Shown here: one piece after another, positions 46,141 to 55,272 of the stretch
Layout of the letters: every line of letters starts with the position of its first letter
How positions within the stretch are numbered: the stretch's first letter is position 1
Origin: Hydrogenophaga borbori
GTDB lineage: Bacteria; Pseudomonadota; Gammaproteobacteria; Burkholderiales; Burkholderiaceae_C
Reading direction: 5' to 3'
Length of the DNA: 64,000 bases
NCBI RefSeq assembly: GCF_003417535.1
Contig: NZ_QVLS01000008.1
Span: 186,001-250,000 of the forward strand
Notes under the pieces: model-generated
Seen by the model: only the letters and a program-made list of their open reading frames with translations
Databases searched by the model: none
Told to the model about the DNA's origin: nothing
Translations under genes and position numbers: made by a program

Positions 46141-46853
46141 ACAGCCCCTACCGCAGCCACCGCTTCCCGCCCCTGGCCGAGCGCGGCCTGGCCGAAGCCC
46201 TGTCCTTGCAGGGATCGGCCGAGGCCTTGCAGGCCGCGCTGGCCGATGGCCATGCGCGCGGCCTGGCGCGCGGCCACGAGGAAGGTTTCGACAAGGGCCT
46301 GGCCGAGGGCCGCGCCGTCGGCGAGGCGCAGGGTCGCGAGCGCGGCGAAGCGCTGGGCCGCGCCGAGGGCGAGGCGCAGCTGCTCGCGCGCTGGCAGCGC
46401 GTGGCCGCGCCGATGCAGGCGGCCACCGAGGCCCTGCGCCAGGTGCAGGCCGACTACCAGGCCGCGCTGCGCCGCGAAATGGTGGAGCTGGTGGAGCGCG
46501 TGGCGCGCCAGGTGATCCGCGCCGAGCTCACGCTCAACCCCACGCAGATCCTCAAGCTCGTCGAAGAGACCCTGCAGAGCATGCCGCCGGCCGTCAGCAC
46601 CGTGGAGGTGTTCCTGAACAGCGAGGACCTGCGCGCGATCCAGGCCATCGAGGGCGCCGACACGCGCGGCTGGAACCTGATCGCCGATCCCGCGCTGGAG
46701 GCCGGCGAGTGCCGCGTGCAGGTGGCCGGCTTCGAGGCCGACGCCGGCTGCCGCCAGCGCCTGCAGGCCTGCATGGGCCAGGTGGCCTCGCAGCTGCTCG
46801 GGGCGGAAGAGCCCGCACCGGCCGAGGTGCCCTTGAGCGGAGCCGCCGCGTGA
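46137..46853 (+). CDS. fliH: Flagellar export stator protein FliH
   Basis: A 238-residue protein. The N-terminal part carries the GxxxG-type repeats of FliH (GHARGLARGHEEGFDKGLAEGR, in parts), followed by a long coiled helix and the conserved RVARQVIRAEL ... NPTQILKLVEETL region. It regulates and positions the FliI ATPase at the export gate. It overlaps fliG at its start and fliI at its end (GTGA), so translation is coupled on both sides. Confidence 0.92.
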   Translation: MNSPYRSHRFPPLAERGLAEALSLQGSAEALQAALADGHARGLARGHEEGFDKGLAEGRAVGEAQGRERGEALGRAEGEAQLLARWQRVAAPMQAATEALRQVQADYQAALRREMVELVERVARQVIRAELTLNPTQILKLVEETLQSMPPAVSTVEVFLNSEDLRAIQAIEGADTRGWNLIADPALEAGECRVQVAGFEADAGCRQRLQACMGQVASQLLGAEEPAPAEVPLSGAAA

Positions 46854-48157
46854 TCGCCGAACAGCTGCGCCGCATCGCCGTGCCCGAGGTGTCGGTGTCG
46901 ACGCCCACCGGCCGGCTGGTGGGCGCCACCGGCCCGCTGTTGCAGGCGCGCGGCGTGCGCCTGCACGTGGGCCAGCGCTGCCGCATCGAGTCGGCCCTGG
47001 GCGCCGACATCGAGGCCCAGGTGGTGGGCTTCAAGGACGAGGCCGCGCAGCTCATGGCCTTCAAGCGCACCGAGGGCCTGGCCGCCGGCGCGCGCGTCTG
47101 GCCCTTGCCCGGCAATGGCCACCTGCTCATCGGCGAAGCCTGGCTGGGCCGCGTGGTCAACGGGCTGGGCGAGCCCATGGACGGGCGCGGCCGCCTGGCG
47201 GGCGAGCACCTGCTGCCCAGCGCGCCGCCCTGGGTGGACCCGCTGCGCAAGCGCCCGGTGGAGGGCGCCATCGACGTCGGTGTGCGCGCCATCAACGGCC
47301 TGCTCACGCTGGGCCGCGGGCAGCGCGTGGGCCTGATGGCCGGCTCCGGCGTGGGCAAGAGCGTGCTGCTGGGCCTGATCACGCGCCAGACGGTGGCCGA
47401 CGTGATCGTGGTCGGCCTGATCGGCGAGCGCAGCCGCGAGGTGCGCGAGTTCATCGACCTCTCGCTTGGCGAGGCCGGCCTGCGCCGCGCCGTGGTGGTG
47501 GTGGCGCCGGCGGACGAGTCGCCGCTGATGCGCCTGCGCGCCACCGAGCTGTGCCACACCATCGCCGCGCACTACCGCGACCAGGGCCGCCATGTGCTGC
47601 TGCTGGTGGACTCGCTCACGCGCTACGCCATGGCGCAGCGCGAGGTGGCGCTGTCGCTCGGCGAGCCGCCGGCCACGCGCGGCTATCCGCCGTCGGTGTT
47701 CAGCGCCCTGCCGCAGCTGGTGGAAAGCGCGGGCAACGGCAGCGGCGAGGGCTCCATGAGCGCCATCTACACCGTGCTCGCCGAGGGCGACGACCAGCAG
47801 GACCCGGTGGTGGACACCGCGCGCGCCATCCTGGACGGCCACATCGTGCTCTCGCGCGCGCTGGCCGAGCGCGGGCATTACCCGGCCATCGACATCGGCC
47901 AGTCCATCAGCCGCTGCATGGGCCTGGTGGCTGGCGCCGACCAGCAGCGCGTGGCGCGCGAGGTGAAGGCCCTGCTGGCGCGCTACCAGCAGGTGCGCGA
48001 GCTGCTGCCGCTGGGCGCCTACGTGCCCGGCGCGGACCCGCTGAGCGACCGCGCCGTGGACCTGTGGCCGCGCATCGAGGCCTTTCTTCACCAGGGCACG
48101 CAGGAGTCGGCGCCGTTGGACGACTGCCTGCGCCGCCTGATGGAGATCGTCGAATGA
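46850..48157 (+). CDS. fliI: Flagellum-specific export ATPase FliI
   Basis: A 435-residue hexameric ATPase beginning with a GTG that overlaps the fliH stop. Walker A is MAGSGVGKSVLLG (about residues 163-175), with the family loop VGLIGERSREVREF, Walker B HVLLLVDSLTRYAMAQRE and the GYPPSVFSALPQL segment. It powers or primes export of rod, hook and filament proteins. Context (FliF-FliJ) makes it flagellar rather than an injectisome ATPase. Confidence 0.95.
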   Translation: MIAEQLRRIAVPEVSVSTPTGRLVGATGPLLQARGVRLHVGQRCRIESALGADIEAQVVGFKDEAAQLMAFKRTEGLAAGARVWPLPGNGHLLIGEAWLGRVVNGLGEPMDGRGRLAGEHLLPSAPPWVDPLRKRPVEGAIDVGVRAINGLLTLGRGQRVGLMAGSGVGKSVLLGLITRQTVADVIVVGLIGERSREVREFIDLSLGEAGLRRAVVVVAPADESPLMRLRATELCHTIAAHYRDQGRHVLLLVDSLTRYAMAQREVALSLGEPPATRGYPPSVFSALPQLVESAGNGSGEGSMSAIYTVLAEGDDQQDPVVDTARAILDGHIVLSRALAERGHYPAIDIGQSISRCMGLVAGADQQRVAREVKALLARYQQVRELLPLGAYVPGADPLSDRAVDLWPRIEAFLHQGTQESAPLDDCLRRLMEIVE

Positions 48158-48597
48158 ACCTGCGCGCGCTGGAACAGGTGGTGCGGCTGCGCGAGCGCGA
48201 GCAGGACCGCGTGGGCGCCGTGCTGGCCGAGCAGGAGCGCACGCGCCAGCGTTTCGTCGCCAGCATCGAGCGCCTGGGTGGCCTGCTGGACGAGGCCGGC
48301 GCGTCCGGCGCCGCGCCCACGGCCTCGCCCGGGCTGTCGCCCGCGCTGGCCAGCAACCGGGGCGCCTACAAGCTCAGTGTGCTCGACCTGGCCGACCGCC
48401 ACCGCCACGCCCTGGCCGAGCACGAGTCGCGCATGGACCAGACCCGGCTCGCCTTGCACGAGGCCTTCCGCCGCCGCGAGGCGGTGGCGCAGCTGCACGG
48501 GCGCCGCGTCGACGAAGGTGAGCGCGCGCTTCAGGTGGCCGAGCGCAAGCGCACCGACGACATCGCCCAGACCGTGTGGATGAGGGGGCGCGCGTGA
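48154..48597 (+). CDS. fliJ: Flagellar export chaperone FliJ
   Basis: A 147-residue, strongly helical coiled-coil protein with NLRALEQVVRLREREQDRVG at the N-terminus and an Arg-rich C-terminal helix. Length and position directly after fliI (4-base overlap) identify FliJ, the stalk-like partner of the ATPase. Sequence conservation of this family is low, so the call rests on context as well as the coiled coil. The 108-base gap that follows shows no clear sigma-28 site. Confidence 0.85.
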   Translation: MNLRALEQVVRLREREQDRVGAVLAEQERTRQRFVASIERLGGLLDEAGASGAAPTASPGLSPALASNRGAYKLSVLDLADRHRHALAEHESRMDQTRLALHEAFRRREAVAQLHGRRVDEGERALQVAERKRTDDIAQTVWMRGRA

Positions 48598-48705
48598 GGC
48601 CGTCGCCGAAAAAGTCGCGCCGGGTGCTTCAGAAATGCCGCGCCCCGGTCGCCCTGGGCTTCGGAGGCGGCGTTCCGGACCGCCCGCGACCCCTGGAGTA
48701 ACACG

Positions 48706-50064
48706 ATGGAATTCGATCCCACCACCACCGCGACCCAGCTGGCCAGCCTGCTGGTGCAAGGCCCGCAGCAGCAGATCGACCGCGAGTCCCAGATCGCCAA
48801 GGCCACGCAGGCGGGGCTGGAGAAGCTGCGCTCGGCCCTCTCCGGCTTCACCACCGCCTTGAGCGGCCTGAGCAGCGTCTCGGGTGGCCTGAAGAAGAAC
48901 AGCGCCACGCTCAGCGCCGGTGCCGGCGCCACCGCCACGGCCAGCGCCAGCGCACAGCCCGGCTCCTACAGCTTCTTCGTCGAGCAGCTCGCTTCCACGC
49001 ACCAGATCGCCTACGCCGACCTGCCGGCGGTGCCGGTGGCGCTGGGCGGTCCGCTGGTGGTGCAGCGCGCCGATGGATCGGCCTTCAACGTCAACCTGCT
49101 GGCGGCCGACCAGGACGGCGATGGCAACCTCAACGCCACCGAGATCGCGCGCGCCATCAACCAGGCCAGCGGCAACGAGGGCAAGGTGACCGCCCAGGTG
49201 GCCAACACGGCGTCGGGCCCGCAGCTGATCCTGTCGTCCGGCCTGGGCGGAGAGGACGGCGCGATCACCCTCGACGCCTCCGGCCTGCCCGACAGCGCGC
49301 TCAAGGCTTCACTGGGCGGCGCGCCCACGCAGCTGGCCGCCGCGCGCGACGCCGTCATCTGGCTGGGCGAGCAGGGCAGCGGCCTGCGCATCCAACAAGG
49401 CAGCAACAGCTACACCGGCATCGCCGGCGTGTCGGTCAACTTCACCCAGGCGCACAGCGCGGGCGCGGCGCCGCTTCAGCTCGAGGTGGCGGCCGACAAG
49501 GCCGGTACCGAAGAGAGCCTGCGCAAGTTCGTCACCGCCTACAACGCGCTGCAGACCGAGCTCAACAACCTCACGAAAACCAGCGAGGACGCGGCCTCGC
49601 GCGGGGCGTTCTCCACCGACGCGGGCGTGCGCAACCTGCGCAACCGCCTCAACGACCTGATCCGCCAGGACGTTGGCGGCCTGCGCATCAGCGACCTGGG
49701 CATCGGCTCCGACCGACAGGGCCAGCTCACGCTGGACACCGCGCGGCTGCAAAAGACGCTGGCCGCCAACCCCGAAGCGCTGGACACGGTGTTCGGCTCT
49801 GCCGCGCTGGGCAAGCGCTCGGGCGTGCTGGGCGCGGTGACCGATCACCTGGAGATCTGGACGAAATCCGGCACCGGCCAGCTGGCGCGCCGGCTGGACA
49901 ACGTGCAGGTGCAGCAGAAAGACCTGACCCAGCGCCGCGACCGCCTGGACGAGCTGTTCAACGTGAACTACGAGCGCTACCTGCTTCAGTTCAGCCAGTT
50001 GCAGAGCGTGCTGGGCCAGATGAACCAGACCTCCGGGCTGTTCAGCCAGCTGGGCACCGCCTGA
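48706..50064 (+). CDS. fliD: Filament cap protein FliD (LafB-like)
   Basis: A 452-residue protein. The N-terminal region ASLLVQGPQQQIDRESQIAK matches the FliD start, the central strand-rich domain contains SYSFFVEQLASTHQIAYAD and an EF-hand-like AADQDGDGNLNATEI segment, and the C-terminal coiled coil ends near FSQLQSVLGQMNQTSGLF. It caps the growing filament. A GGAG site precedes the ATG. No flagellin gene lies between fliJ and fliD, where lateral loci of gammaproteobacteria usually carry lafA. Confidence 0.93.
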   Translation: MEFDPTTTATQLASLLVQGPQQQIDRESQIAKATQAGLEKLRSALSGFTTALSGLSSVSGGLKKNSATLSAGAGATATASASAQPGSYSFFVEQLASTHQIAYADLPAVPVALGGPLVVQRADGSAFNVNLLAADQDGDGNLNATEIARAINQASGNEGKVTAQVANTASGPQLILSSGLGGEDGAITLDASGLPDSALKASLGGAPTQLAAARDAVIWLGEQGSGLRIQQGSNSYTGIAGVSVNFTQAHSAGAAPLQLEVAADKAGTEESLRKFVTAYNALQTELNNLTKTSEDAASRGAFSTDAGVRNLRNRLNDLIRQDVGGLRISDLGIGSDRQGQLTLDTARLQKTLAANPEALDTVFGSAALGKRSGVLGAVTDHLEIWTKSGTGQLARRLDNVQVQQKDLTQRRDRLDELFNVNYERYLLQFSQLQSVLGQMNQTSGLFSQLGTA

Positions 50065-50095
50065 GCCCGGGTGGCACACCGACAAGAGGAACCCA

Positions 50096-50482
50096 TTGAG
50101 CTACGACGCATACCAGAGCTACCAGGCCGTTGACCTGGGCGCCCAGACGGCGAAGGCCTCGCCGCTGGAGCTGGTGCTGATCCTGATGAACGGCTTGCTC
50201 GACGAGCTGGCGCGGGCCCGGGCGCACATCGAGCACGCGCGTTTCGAGGCCAAGGCCAATAGCCTGAACCGTTGCGTCGCCATGCTCAATGGCCTGTCCA
50301 GCGCGCTGGACACCGACGCCGGTGGCGAGGTGGTGGGCCAGCTCGCCGAGCTGTACGACTATTGCGCGCGCCGCGTGAACGAGGCCGGCATCCGCATGGA
50401 CGTGGCGCTGATCGACGAAACCGCGCGCCTGCTGGGCACCGTGCGCGAAGGCTGGGAAGGGGTGCGCGATGCCCGCGGATGA
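50096..50482 (+). CDS. fliS: Flagellin chaperone FliS (LafC-like), TTG start
   Basis: A 128-residue helical chaperone. YQSYQAVDLGAQTAKASPLELVLILMNGLLDEL is the FliS signature (given in parts: YQSYQAVDL, SPLELVLILMNGL). It binds flagellin and prevents early polymerisation. The only suitable start is a TTG preceded by AAGAGG. The 3' end overlaps the following small gene by 14 bases. Confidence 0.92.
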   Translation: MSYDAYQSYQAVDLGAQTAKASPLELVLILMNGLLDELARARAHIEHARFEAKANSLNRCVAMLNGLSSALDTDAGGEVVGQLAELYDYCARRVNEAGIRMDVALIDETARLLGTVREGWEGVRDARG

Positions 50483-50768
50483 ACGCGCCCACGCGCTCGA
50501 TCTGGCGCGCCGCTTGCACGAGCGCACGCAGGCCGGCGACGTCGCCGCGCTGAGCGCGCTCGACCGCGAGACCGGCACGCTGCTGATCGGCCTGGCCAGT
50601 GCCCGACCACTCGACGCCGGCACGCGCTCGGCCTGCGCGCTGCTGCAGGCGGCGCACGAGCGCGCGCTCGCCCTGGTGCGGCGCGAACACGACGCGGTGC
50701 AGGCGCAACTGCTCGACCTGTGTGCGCACCGCGGCGGCCGCGACGCCTACGCCTTCGCCGCCGAATGA
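50469..50768 (+). CDS. Small FliT-like flagellar protein
   Basis: A 99-residue helical protein (LARRLHERTQAGDVAALSAL, RREHDAVQAQLLDLCAHRGG). No firm family motif. Its place between fliS and fliK equals that of lafD/lafX, the FliT-type chaperone of lateral systems. It probably chaperones FliD or a junction protein; this is inferred from position and size. It starts inside fliS. Confidence 0.65.
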   Translation: MPADERAHALDLARRLHERTQAGDVAALSALDRETGTLLIGLASARPLDAGTRSACALLQAAHERALALVRREHDAVQAQLLDLCAHRGGRDAYAFAAE

Positions 50769-50781
50769 GAAGGAGAAAGCC

Positions 50782-51840
50782 ATGAACGCCACCTTTGCGC
50801 TGGGCGCCACCGCACCCGTCACCCCGGTGGCCGAGGCCGTGCTGGCCCCCGGGCTGTCCGACGGCCCCCGGGCCCTGTTCGCCCAGGTGTTGGGCCAGGC
50901 GCCGGCCGCCGACAGTGAAGCCCCCGAAGGCCGCGAGGCGCTGGACGCCGCCTTGTCGCCCTGGCTGATGGCGCTGGATTCGCAACAGGCGCCCGCGCTG
51001 CCGTTCACGCAGCCGTTCTCGCGCCTGCTGGGCGCCGCCGCGCGCGAGGCGCCGGGCGAGGACGAGGGCGCAGCCCCCTTGTCGGATGCCGGCGCGGCCG
51101 GCGACGCCCACCGCCCCCTGGCGCCCCTTGCCCTGGCCGGGTCCGTCGCCCACGCGCGCTCGGCGGGCGCCGAGTCCGGCCCCTGGTCGCCCCAGGCCAT
51201 GGCCGCCGCATCGCCCGCCGATGCCGCCAGCGGCGCGCCCGCGGCCGCCGCACCGCCCGCGCGTTCGCCCGCCGATGCCGCCGTGGCGCGCGCGCTGCCG
51301 CCCGAGCTGGCTCACGCGCTGGCCATGCCCCGTGCGCGCGAGACCGCGCCCGCCTCGCCGGACGCCTTCGCGGCGGCGTTCCACGCGAACACGGGTCCTT
51401 CGGGTGGCGAGGCCATCGAACCGGTCGTTCGCCTGGACCCCGCGCGCAGCGAGCTCTGGCAGCGCCCGCTGGCGCAGGCCCTGGGCGATCGGCTGCAGTG
51501 GCAGGCGACGCAGGGCGTCGACCAGGCGCGCATCCGCCTCGATCCGCCCGCGCTCGGCCGCATCGAGATCGTGGTGCGCCAGGAAGGCGGGCAGCTGCAG
51601 GTGCAGCTCACGGCCTCCAGTCCCGAGGTGGCGCGCCAGCTCCAGCACATGGGCGAAGGCCTGCGCCAGGAACTGGGCCAGCGCCAGGGCCAGGGCGTGC
51701 AGGTGCAGGTGCACGAGGGCGGCGCGCAGGCCGATGCGCGCGGCCAGCCGCGCCAGGGCCAGCCCACCCGCGAGGAGGCCGAACCCGGCCAGGCCCTGCG
51801 CAGCGAACACCGCGCCGGCCAGGCCTTCACGCTGGCCTGA
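50782..51840 (+). CDS. fliK: Hook-length control protein FliK (LafE-like)
   Basis: A 352-residue protein with a long Ala/Pro-rich, low-complexity N-terminal two thirds and a compact C-terminal hook-length domain (ARIRLDPPALGRIEIVV, QLTASSPEVARQLQHMGE, about 245-310). It measures hook length and switches export specificity through FlhB. A strong AAGGAGAAAG site precedes the ATG. The frame stays open upstream only as a shadow of the FliT-like gene. Confidence 0.9.
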   Translation: MNATFALGATAPVTPVAEAVLAPGLSDGPRALFAQVLGQAPAADSEAPEGREALDAALSPWLMALDSQQAPALPFTQPFSRLLGAAAREAPGEDEGAAPLSDAGAAGDAHRPLAPLALAGSVAHARSAGAESGPWSPQAMAAASPADAASGAPAAAAPPARSPADAAVARALPPELAHALAMPRARETAPASPDAFAAAFHANTGPSGGEAIEPVVRLDPARSELWQRPLAQALGDRLQWQATQGVDQARIRLDPPALGRIEIVVRQEGGQLQVQLTASSPEVARQLQHMGEGLRQELGQRQGQGVQVQVHEGGAQADARGQPRQGQPTREEAEPGQALRSEHRAGQAFTLA

Positions 51841-51862
51841 ACCCACCGAACGAGCCTTCGAC

Positions 51863-52312
51863 ATGAGCAAGAAGATCTGGATTTCCCTGGCCGCCGGCGC
51901 CTTCGTTCTGCTGGGGGCCGGCAGCGGCCTGGCCGCCTGGCACTTCATGGGCCCGCCCGCCGGCGAGCCGGCCGCGCCGGTGGTCGACAAGCGCGAGTAC
52001 CGCTACGTCTCGCTCGACAAGGTCATCGTCATGCTGCGCGCGCGCGAGGGCGGGCCGCTGAGCAACTACATGGCCGTGGACCTGGTGTTCAAGACCCCCG
52101 TCAAGGCCGAGGTCGTCACCAAGCAGCAGCTGCCCAAGCTGCGCAGCGTGGCCGTGGCCTCGCTGTCCGAGCTCACGCTGGAGCGCGCCAGCATGCTCAG
52201 CATCGCCGAACTCACCGACTTCCTGCAGCAGGCCTACGGCGAGAGCTTCGAGCGCGAATCGCGCGAGTCGCCCTTCACGGAAGTGATGGTCGGCCGCCTG
52301 GTCATCGAATAG
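51863..52312 (+). CDS. fliL: Flagellar basal-body-associated protein FliL (LafF-like)
   Basis: A 149-residue inner-membrane protein with one N-terminal membrane helix (ISLAAGAFVLLGAGSGLAAW, about residues 5-25) and a periplasmic domain (YRYVSLDKVIVML, YMAVDLVFKT, TEVMVGRLVIE at the end). It supports the stator ring. It lies between fliK and fliA, as in lateral flagellar loci. Confidence 0.88.
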   Translation: MSKKIWISLAAGAFVLLGAGSGLAAWHFMGPPAGEPAAPVVDKREYRYVSLDKVIVMLRAREGGPLSNYMAVDLVFKTPVKAEVVTKQQLPKLRSVAVASLSELTLERASMLSIAELTDFLQQAYGESFERESRESPFTEVMVGRLVIE

Positions 52313-52323
52313 GCGAGGCCCCG

Positions 52324-53037
52324 GTGCACAGCGGATACGGCGAGATGAACAGCCTGGCCGCGGCGGAGAGCTCCGCCGCGGCGGAGCAGCGCTGGCTCGT
52401 CGAGCACACGCCGCTGGTGCGCCGCGCGGTGGCCCAGCTCGCCTCGCAGGCGGGTGGCGCGATGGACCGCGATGACATGCTGCAGATCGGCCTGATGGGC
52501 CTGCTGGAGGCGCTGCGCCGCTACGGCGAGCCCGACGAACGATTTCCCGGCTACGCCGCGCAGCGCGTGCGCGGCGCCATCCTCGACGAGCTGCGCCGCC
52601 AGGACTGGCGCCCGCGCAGCGTGCGCCAGGAAGGCCATCGCCTGCGCGACGGAATCCGCGAGTTGCGCCGCCGCCTCGGCCACGAACCTTCCGAGGCCGA
52701 GGTGATGCAGCACCTCGGCGTGAGCGCCGAGGACTACCTGGCCTACGAGCAGCACACCAACGCCGAGACCCTGGCCTGCTTCGACGAAGTGATCGAGGAG
52801 CTGATGCTCACGCCCTCGGCCGCGCGCACGCCCGAGGCCGAGCTGATCCAGCGCCGTTCGCTGGAACAGGCCCTGGCCTGCTTGAACCCGAAAGAGCAGC
52901 ACGTGGTGCAGCTCTATTACGAAGCCGAGCTCAGTCTCAAGGAGATCGGCGCCGTCATGGGCCTGACCGAGGCCCGCGTCTGCCAGATCAACAAAAGCGC
53001 ATTGCAAAAGCTGCGCGGCGCGCTCTCGCCCGACTGA
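52324..53037 (+). CDS. fliA: Flagellar sigma-28 factor FliA (LafS-like)
   Basis: A 237-residue sigma factor. Region 2 has DDMLQIGLMGLLEALRRYGE, region 3 LRRRLGHEPSEAEVMQHLGV, and region 4 LSLKEIGAVMGLTEARVCQI. It should direct the class of promoters seen before the chemoreceptor and the response-regulator gene. The GTG start has a GAGG site 5 bases upstream; an ATG at 52345 would remove seven residues. Anti-sigma FlgM is encoded at 55003, so the locus carries its own regulatory pair. Confidence 0.94.
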   Translation: MHSGYGEMNSLAAAESSAAAEQRWLVEHTPLVRRAVAQLASQAGGAMDRDDMLQIGLMGLLEALRRYGEPDERFPGYAAQRVRGAILDELRRQDWRPRSVRQEGHRLRDGIRELRRRLGHEPSEAEVMQHLGVSAEDYLAYEQHTNAETLACFDEVIEELMLTPSAARTPEAELIQRRSLEQALACLNPKEQHVVQLYYEAELSLKEIGAVMGLTEARVCQINKSALQKLRGALSPD

Positions 53038-53067
53038 CCCCCGAACCACCCCCCACCGGCCACCACC

Positions 53068-53940
53068 ATGCAGTTCTTCCTTGGCGTCTTCATCGTGTTC
53101 CTCTGCGTCTTCGGCGGCTTCCTGCTCGCGGGGGGCGACCTGGGCGTGGTCTGGGAACCCGTCGAGCTGCTCATCATCGCCGGCGCCGGCGCGGGGGCCA
53201 TCGTCATCGGCAACCCGCGCCACGTGCTGGCCGAGATGGGCGTGCAGCTGCGCAAGGTGGTGGCGCGGCGCAAGCGCGGCGACGAGTTCCAGCGCCAGCT
53301 CATGCTGCTGATGTACGAACTGCTGCAGACCGCGAAGAATGGCCTGAAGGCCCTGGACGCGCACGTGGAGCAGCCGCACGAGAGTCCGCTGTTCCAGCGC
53401 TACCCCATGGTGCTGGAGGAGCCCAAGCTGCTGCACTTCATCGTCGACAACTTCCGCGTCATGGCCATGGGCAAGATCTCGGCGCACGAGCTGGAAGGCG
53501 TTCTGGAGCAGGAACTGGAGGCCATCCACGAGGAACTCTCGCAGCCCGCCAAGTCGTTGCACAAGGTGGGCGAGGCCATGCCGGGCTTCGGCATCCTGGC
53601 CGCCGTGCTGGGCATCGTGATGGCCATGAACTCGGTCAGCGCGGGCGCGGGCGCGGGCGAGATCGCGGCCAAGGTCGCGGCCGCCATGGTGGGTACCTTC
53701 ATCGGCATTTTCCTGTGCTACGCGGTGCTAGACCCCATCAGCAACATGATGAAGCAGCTCGTGAAGGAAGAGATGAGCAACATGGAGGCGGTGAAGGTGG
53801 TGCTGGTGACCCACCTCTCGGGCAAGCCCGAGCTGGTGTCCATCGACGCCGGCCGCCGCCTCATTCAGCTCAACATCAAGCCCAGCTTTGCGCAGCTCGA
53901 ATCCTGGGTCAACCAGCTGGAGGAGAGCCCCGGTGTCTAA
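53068..53940 (+). CDS. motA: Stator protein MotA (LafT-like)
   Basis: A 290-residue inner-membrane protein with four membrane helices at about 3-21, 33-51, 172-190 and 203-223. Conserved prolines are present in EAMPGFGILAAVLGIVMAM and CYAVLDPISNMMK, and the charged cytoplasmic loop lies between helices 2 and 3. It forms the ion channel with MotB and pushes on FliG. It starts 30 bases after fliA and overlaps motB by 8 bases. Confidence 0.95.
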   Translation: MQFFLGVFIVFLCVFGGFLLAGGDLGVVWEPVELLIIAGAGAGAIVIGNPRHVLAEMGVQLRKVVARRKRGDEFQRQLMLLMYELLQTAKNGLKALDAHVEQPHESPLFQRYPMVLEEPKLLHFIVDNFRVMAMGKISAHELEGVLEQELEAIHEELSQPAKSLHKVGEAMPGFGILAAVLGIVMAMNSVSAGAGAGEIAAKVAAAMVGTFIGIFLCYAVLDPISNMMKQLVKEEMSNMEAVKVVLVTHLSGKPELVSIDAGRRLIQLNIKPSFAQLESWVNQLEESPGV

Positions 53941-54958
53941 AGCCCACGGAGCCGAGCACGGCACCATCGTCAAGCGCGTCTCGCGCCGCCACGAGGAAGA
54001 GGCCCACGGCGGCAGCTGGAAGGTGGCCTTCGCCGACTTCACGCTGGCCCTGATGTGCCTGTTCCTGGTGCTGTGGGTGCTGGCGGCGCGCGACAAGGAA
54101 GAGGCCACGCGCGCATTGGAAAGTGGCGGCGGCGCCGTGATGGCCGAGATCTCCGGCGCCAAGATTCCCGCCGAGGGCGGCCCGCGCGGCAGCCTGATCG
54201 ACCGCAAGCCCATGCCGCGAAAAGGCCAGGGCGAAGGCCCGGACGAGGTCCGCACCGTGCCCGGTCTGATGAACCCCACGCCGCTGCGCGCGCGCTACGA
54301 CACCCCCGAGCAGATGGCCGAGTTGGCGGCGTTGCTGGCGCGCCTGAGCCTGGAGGCCGGCCTGAGCGCCAACCTGCAGACCTTCGTCACGCCGCACGGG
54401 CTGCGCATCATGCTGCACGACACCGACAACGAAGGCATGTTCCAGCTCGGCAGCGCCACGCCCACGCCTCGCTTCGCGGCCCTGCTGGATCGCATGGGCC
54501 CGCTGTTTGCCAAGATCCAGAACCCGATGCTGGTCGTGGGCCACACCGACGCCGCGGCCTACGCGCGCAACGACCCCTTCGGCCCTTCGAACTCGCGCCT
54601 GTCCAGCGACCGCGCCAGCGCCGCGCGCGCGCACCTGCTGCGCGGCGGCACGCCCGAGGCCTCGGTGCTGCAGGTGGTGGGCATGGCCGAGCGCGCGCCG
54701 GTGCGGCCCGACGAGCCCTTGGCCAGCGTGAACCGCCGCATCGAGATCATGGTGCTGACGCTGGACCAGGCGCGCTTGATGACGGCCATGTTCGGCCAGC
54801 CCGCGCAGGCCGAGCCCTTGCTGCCCGGTTTGCGGGCCCAGGCGCCCGCGCGCGACGCGCTGGCCGCGCTGCGCGAATCGGTGGTGGCCGCGGGCCGCCA
54901 GCTGCCCGGCTTCGATCGCGCGCTGGCGCCGTCGGCCGAGCCCACCCTCACGCGCTGA
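53933..54958 (+). CDS. motB: Stator protein MotB (LafU-like)
   Basis: A 341-residue protein starting at a GTG inside the end of motA. The single membrane helix near residues 33-50 holds the essential Asp35 (KVAFADFTLALMCLFLVLW), in the wording I associate with proton-type lateral LafU. An OmpA-like peptidoglycan-binding domain follows (about 145-285, LVVGHTDAAAYARND and NRRIEIMVLT). It anchors the stator to the cell wall. Confidence 0.94.
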   Translation: MSKAHGAEHGTIVKRVSRRHEEEAHGGSWKVAFADFTLALMCLFLVLWVLAARDKEEATRALESGGGAVMAEISGAKIPAEGGPRGSLIDRKPMPRKGQGEGPDEVRTVPGLMNPTPLRARYDTPEQMAELAALLARLSLEAGLSANLQTFVTPHGLRIMLHDTDNEGMFQLGSATPTPRFAALLDRMGPLFAKIQNPMLVVGHTDAAAYARNDPFGPSNSRLSSDRASAARAHLLRGGTPEASVLQVVGMAERAPVRPDEPLASVNRRIEIMVLTLDQARLMTAMFGQPAQAEPLLPGLRAQAPARDALAALRESVVAAGRQLPGFDRALAPSAEPTLTR

Positions 54959-55002
54959 ACCGGGAGCGCGGCATGCGGACACGAAGCACACGAGGCGATC
55001 GA

Positions 55003-55272
55003 ATGAGAGTCAACACCCCCCACAACGCTGCCCCCCTGGCGCCGGTGCGCGCGCCGCAGCCGGGCGTCGAGGCCGCCGGCGCGGCCGGGGCCGCGCCGGC
55101 CGCGCTGCAGTCCGGCGTGCTGGGCCCCGCCATGCAGGCGCTGCGCGAGATGCCGGAGATCGACGAGGCCCGCGTGGCGCAGCTGCGCGAGGCTTACCAG
55201 CGCGGCGAACTGCGCTTCGACGCCGGCAAGCTGGCCGCGCTGATCCAGCGCTACCACGGGGAAGGCCGGTGA
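55003..55272 (+). CDS. flgM: Anti-sigma-28 factor FlgM
   Basis: An 89-residue protein with a disordered Ala/Pro-rich first half and the FlgM C-terminal helices (DEARVAQLREAYQRGELRFD, AGKLAALIQRY). It binds and holds FliA until the hook is finished and it is exported. The ATG at 55003 has a GAGG site 8 bases upstream; an ATG at 54973 would add ten Arg-rich residues. Co-location with fliA and flgN suggests a closed regulatory loop for this flagellum. Confidence 0.88.
   Translation: MRVNTPHNAAPLAPVRAPQPGVEAAGAAGAAPAALQSGVLGPAMQALREMPEIDEARVAQLREAYQRGELRFDAGKLAALIQRYHGEGR

Noticed and set aside
46850..48157. FliI-like gene as a type III injectisome ATPase
   Set aside because: Neighbours on both sides are flagellar (FliH, FliJ, FliG, FliD) and no secretin, needle or translocator gene is present.
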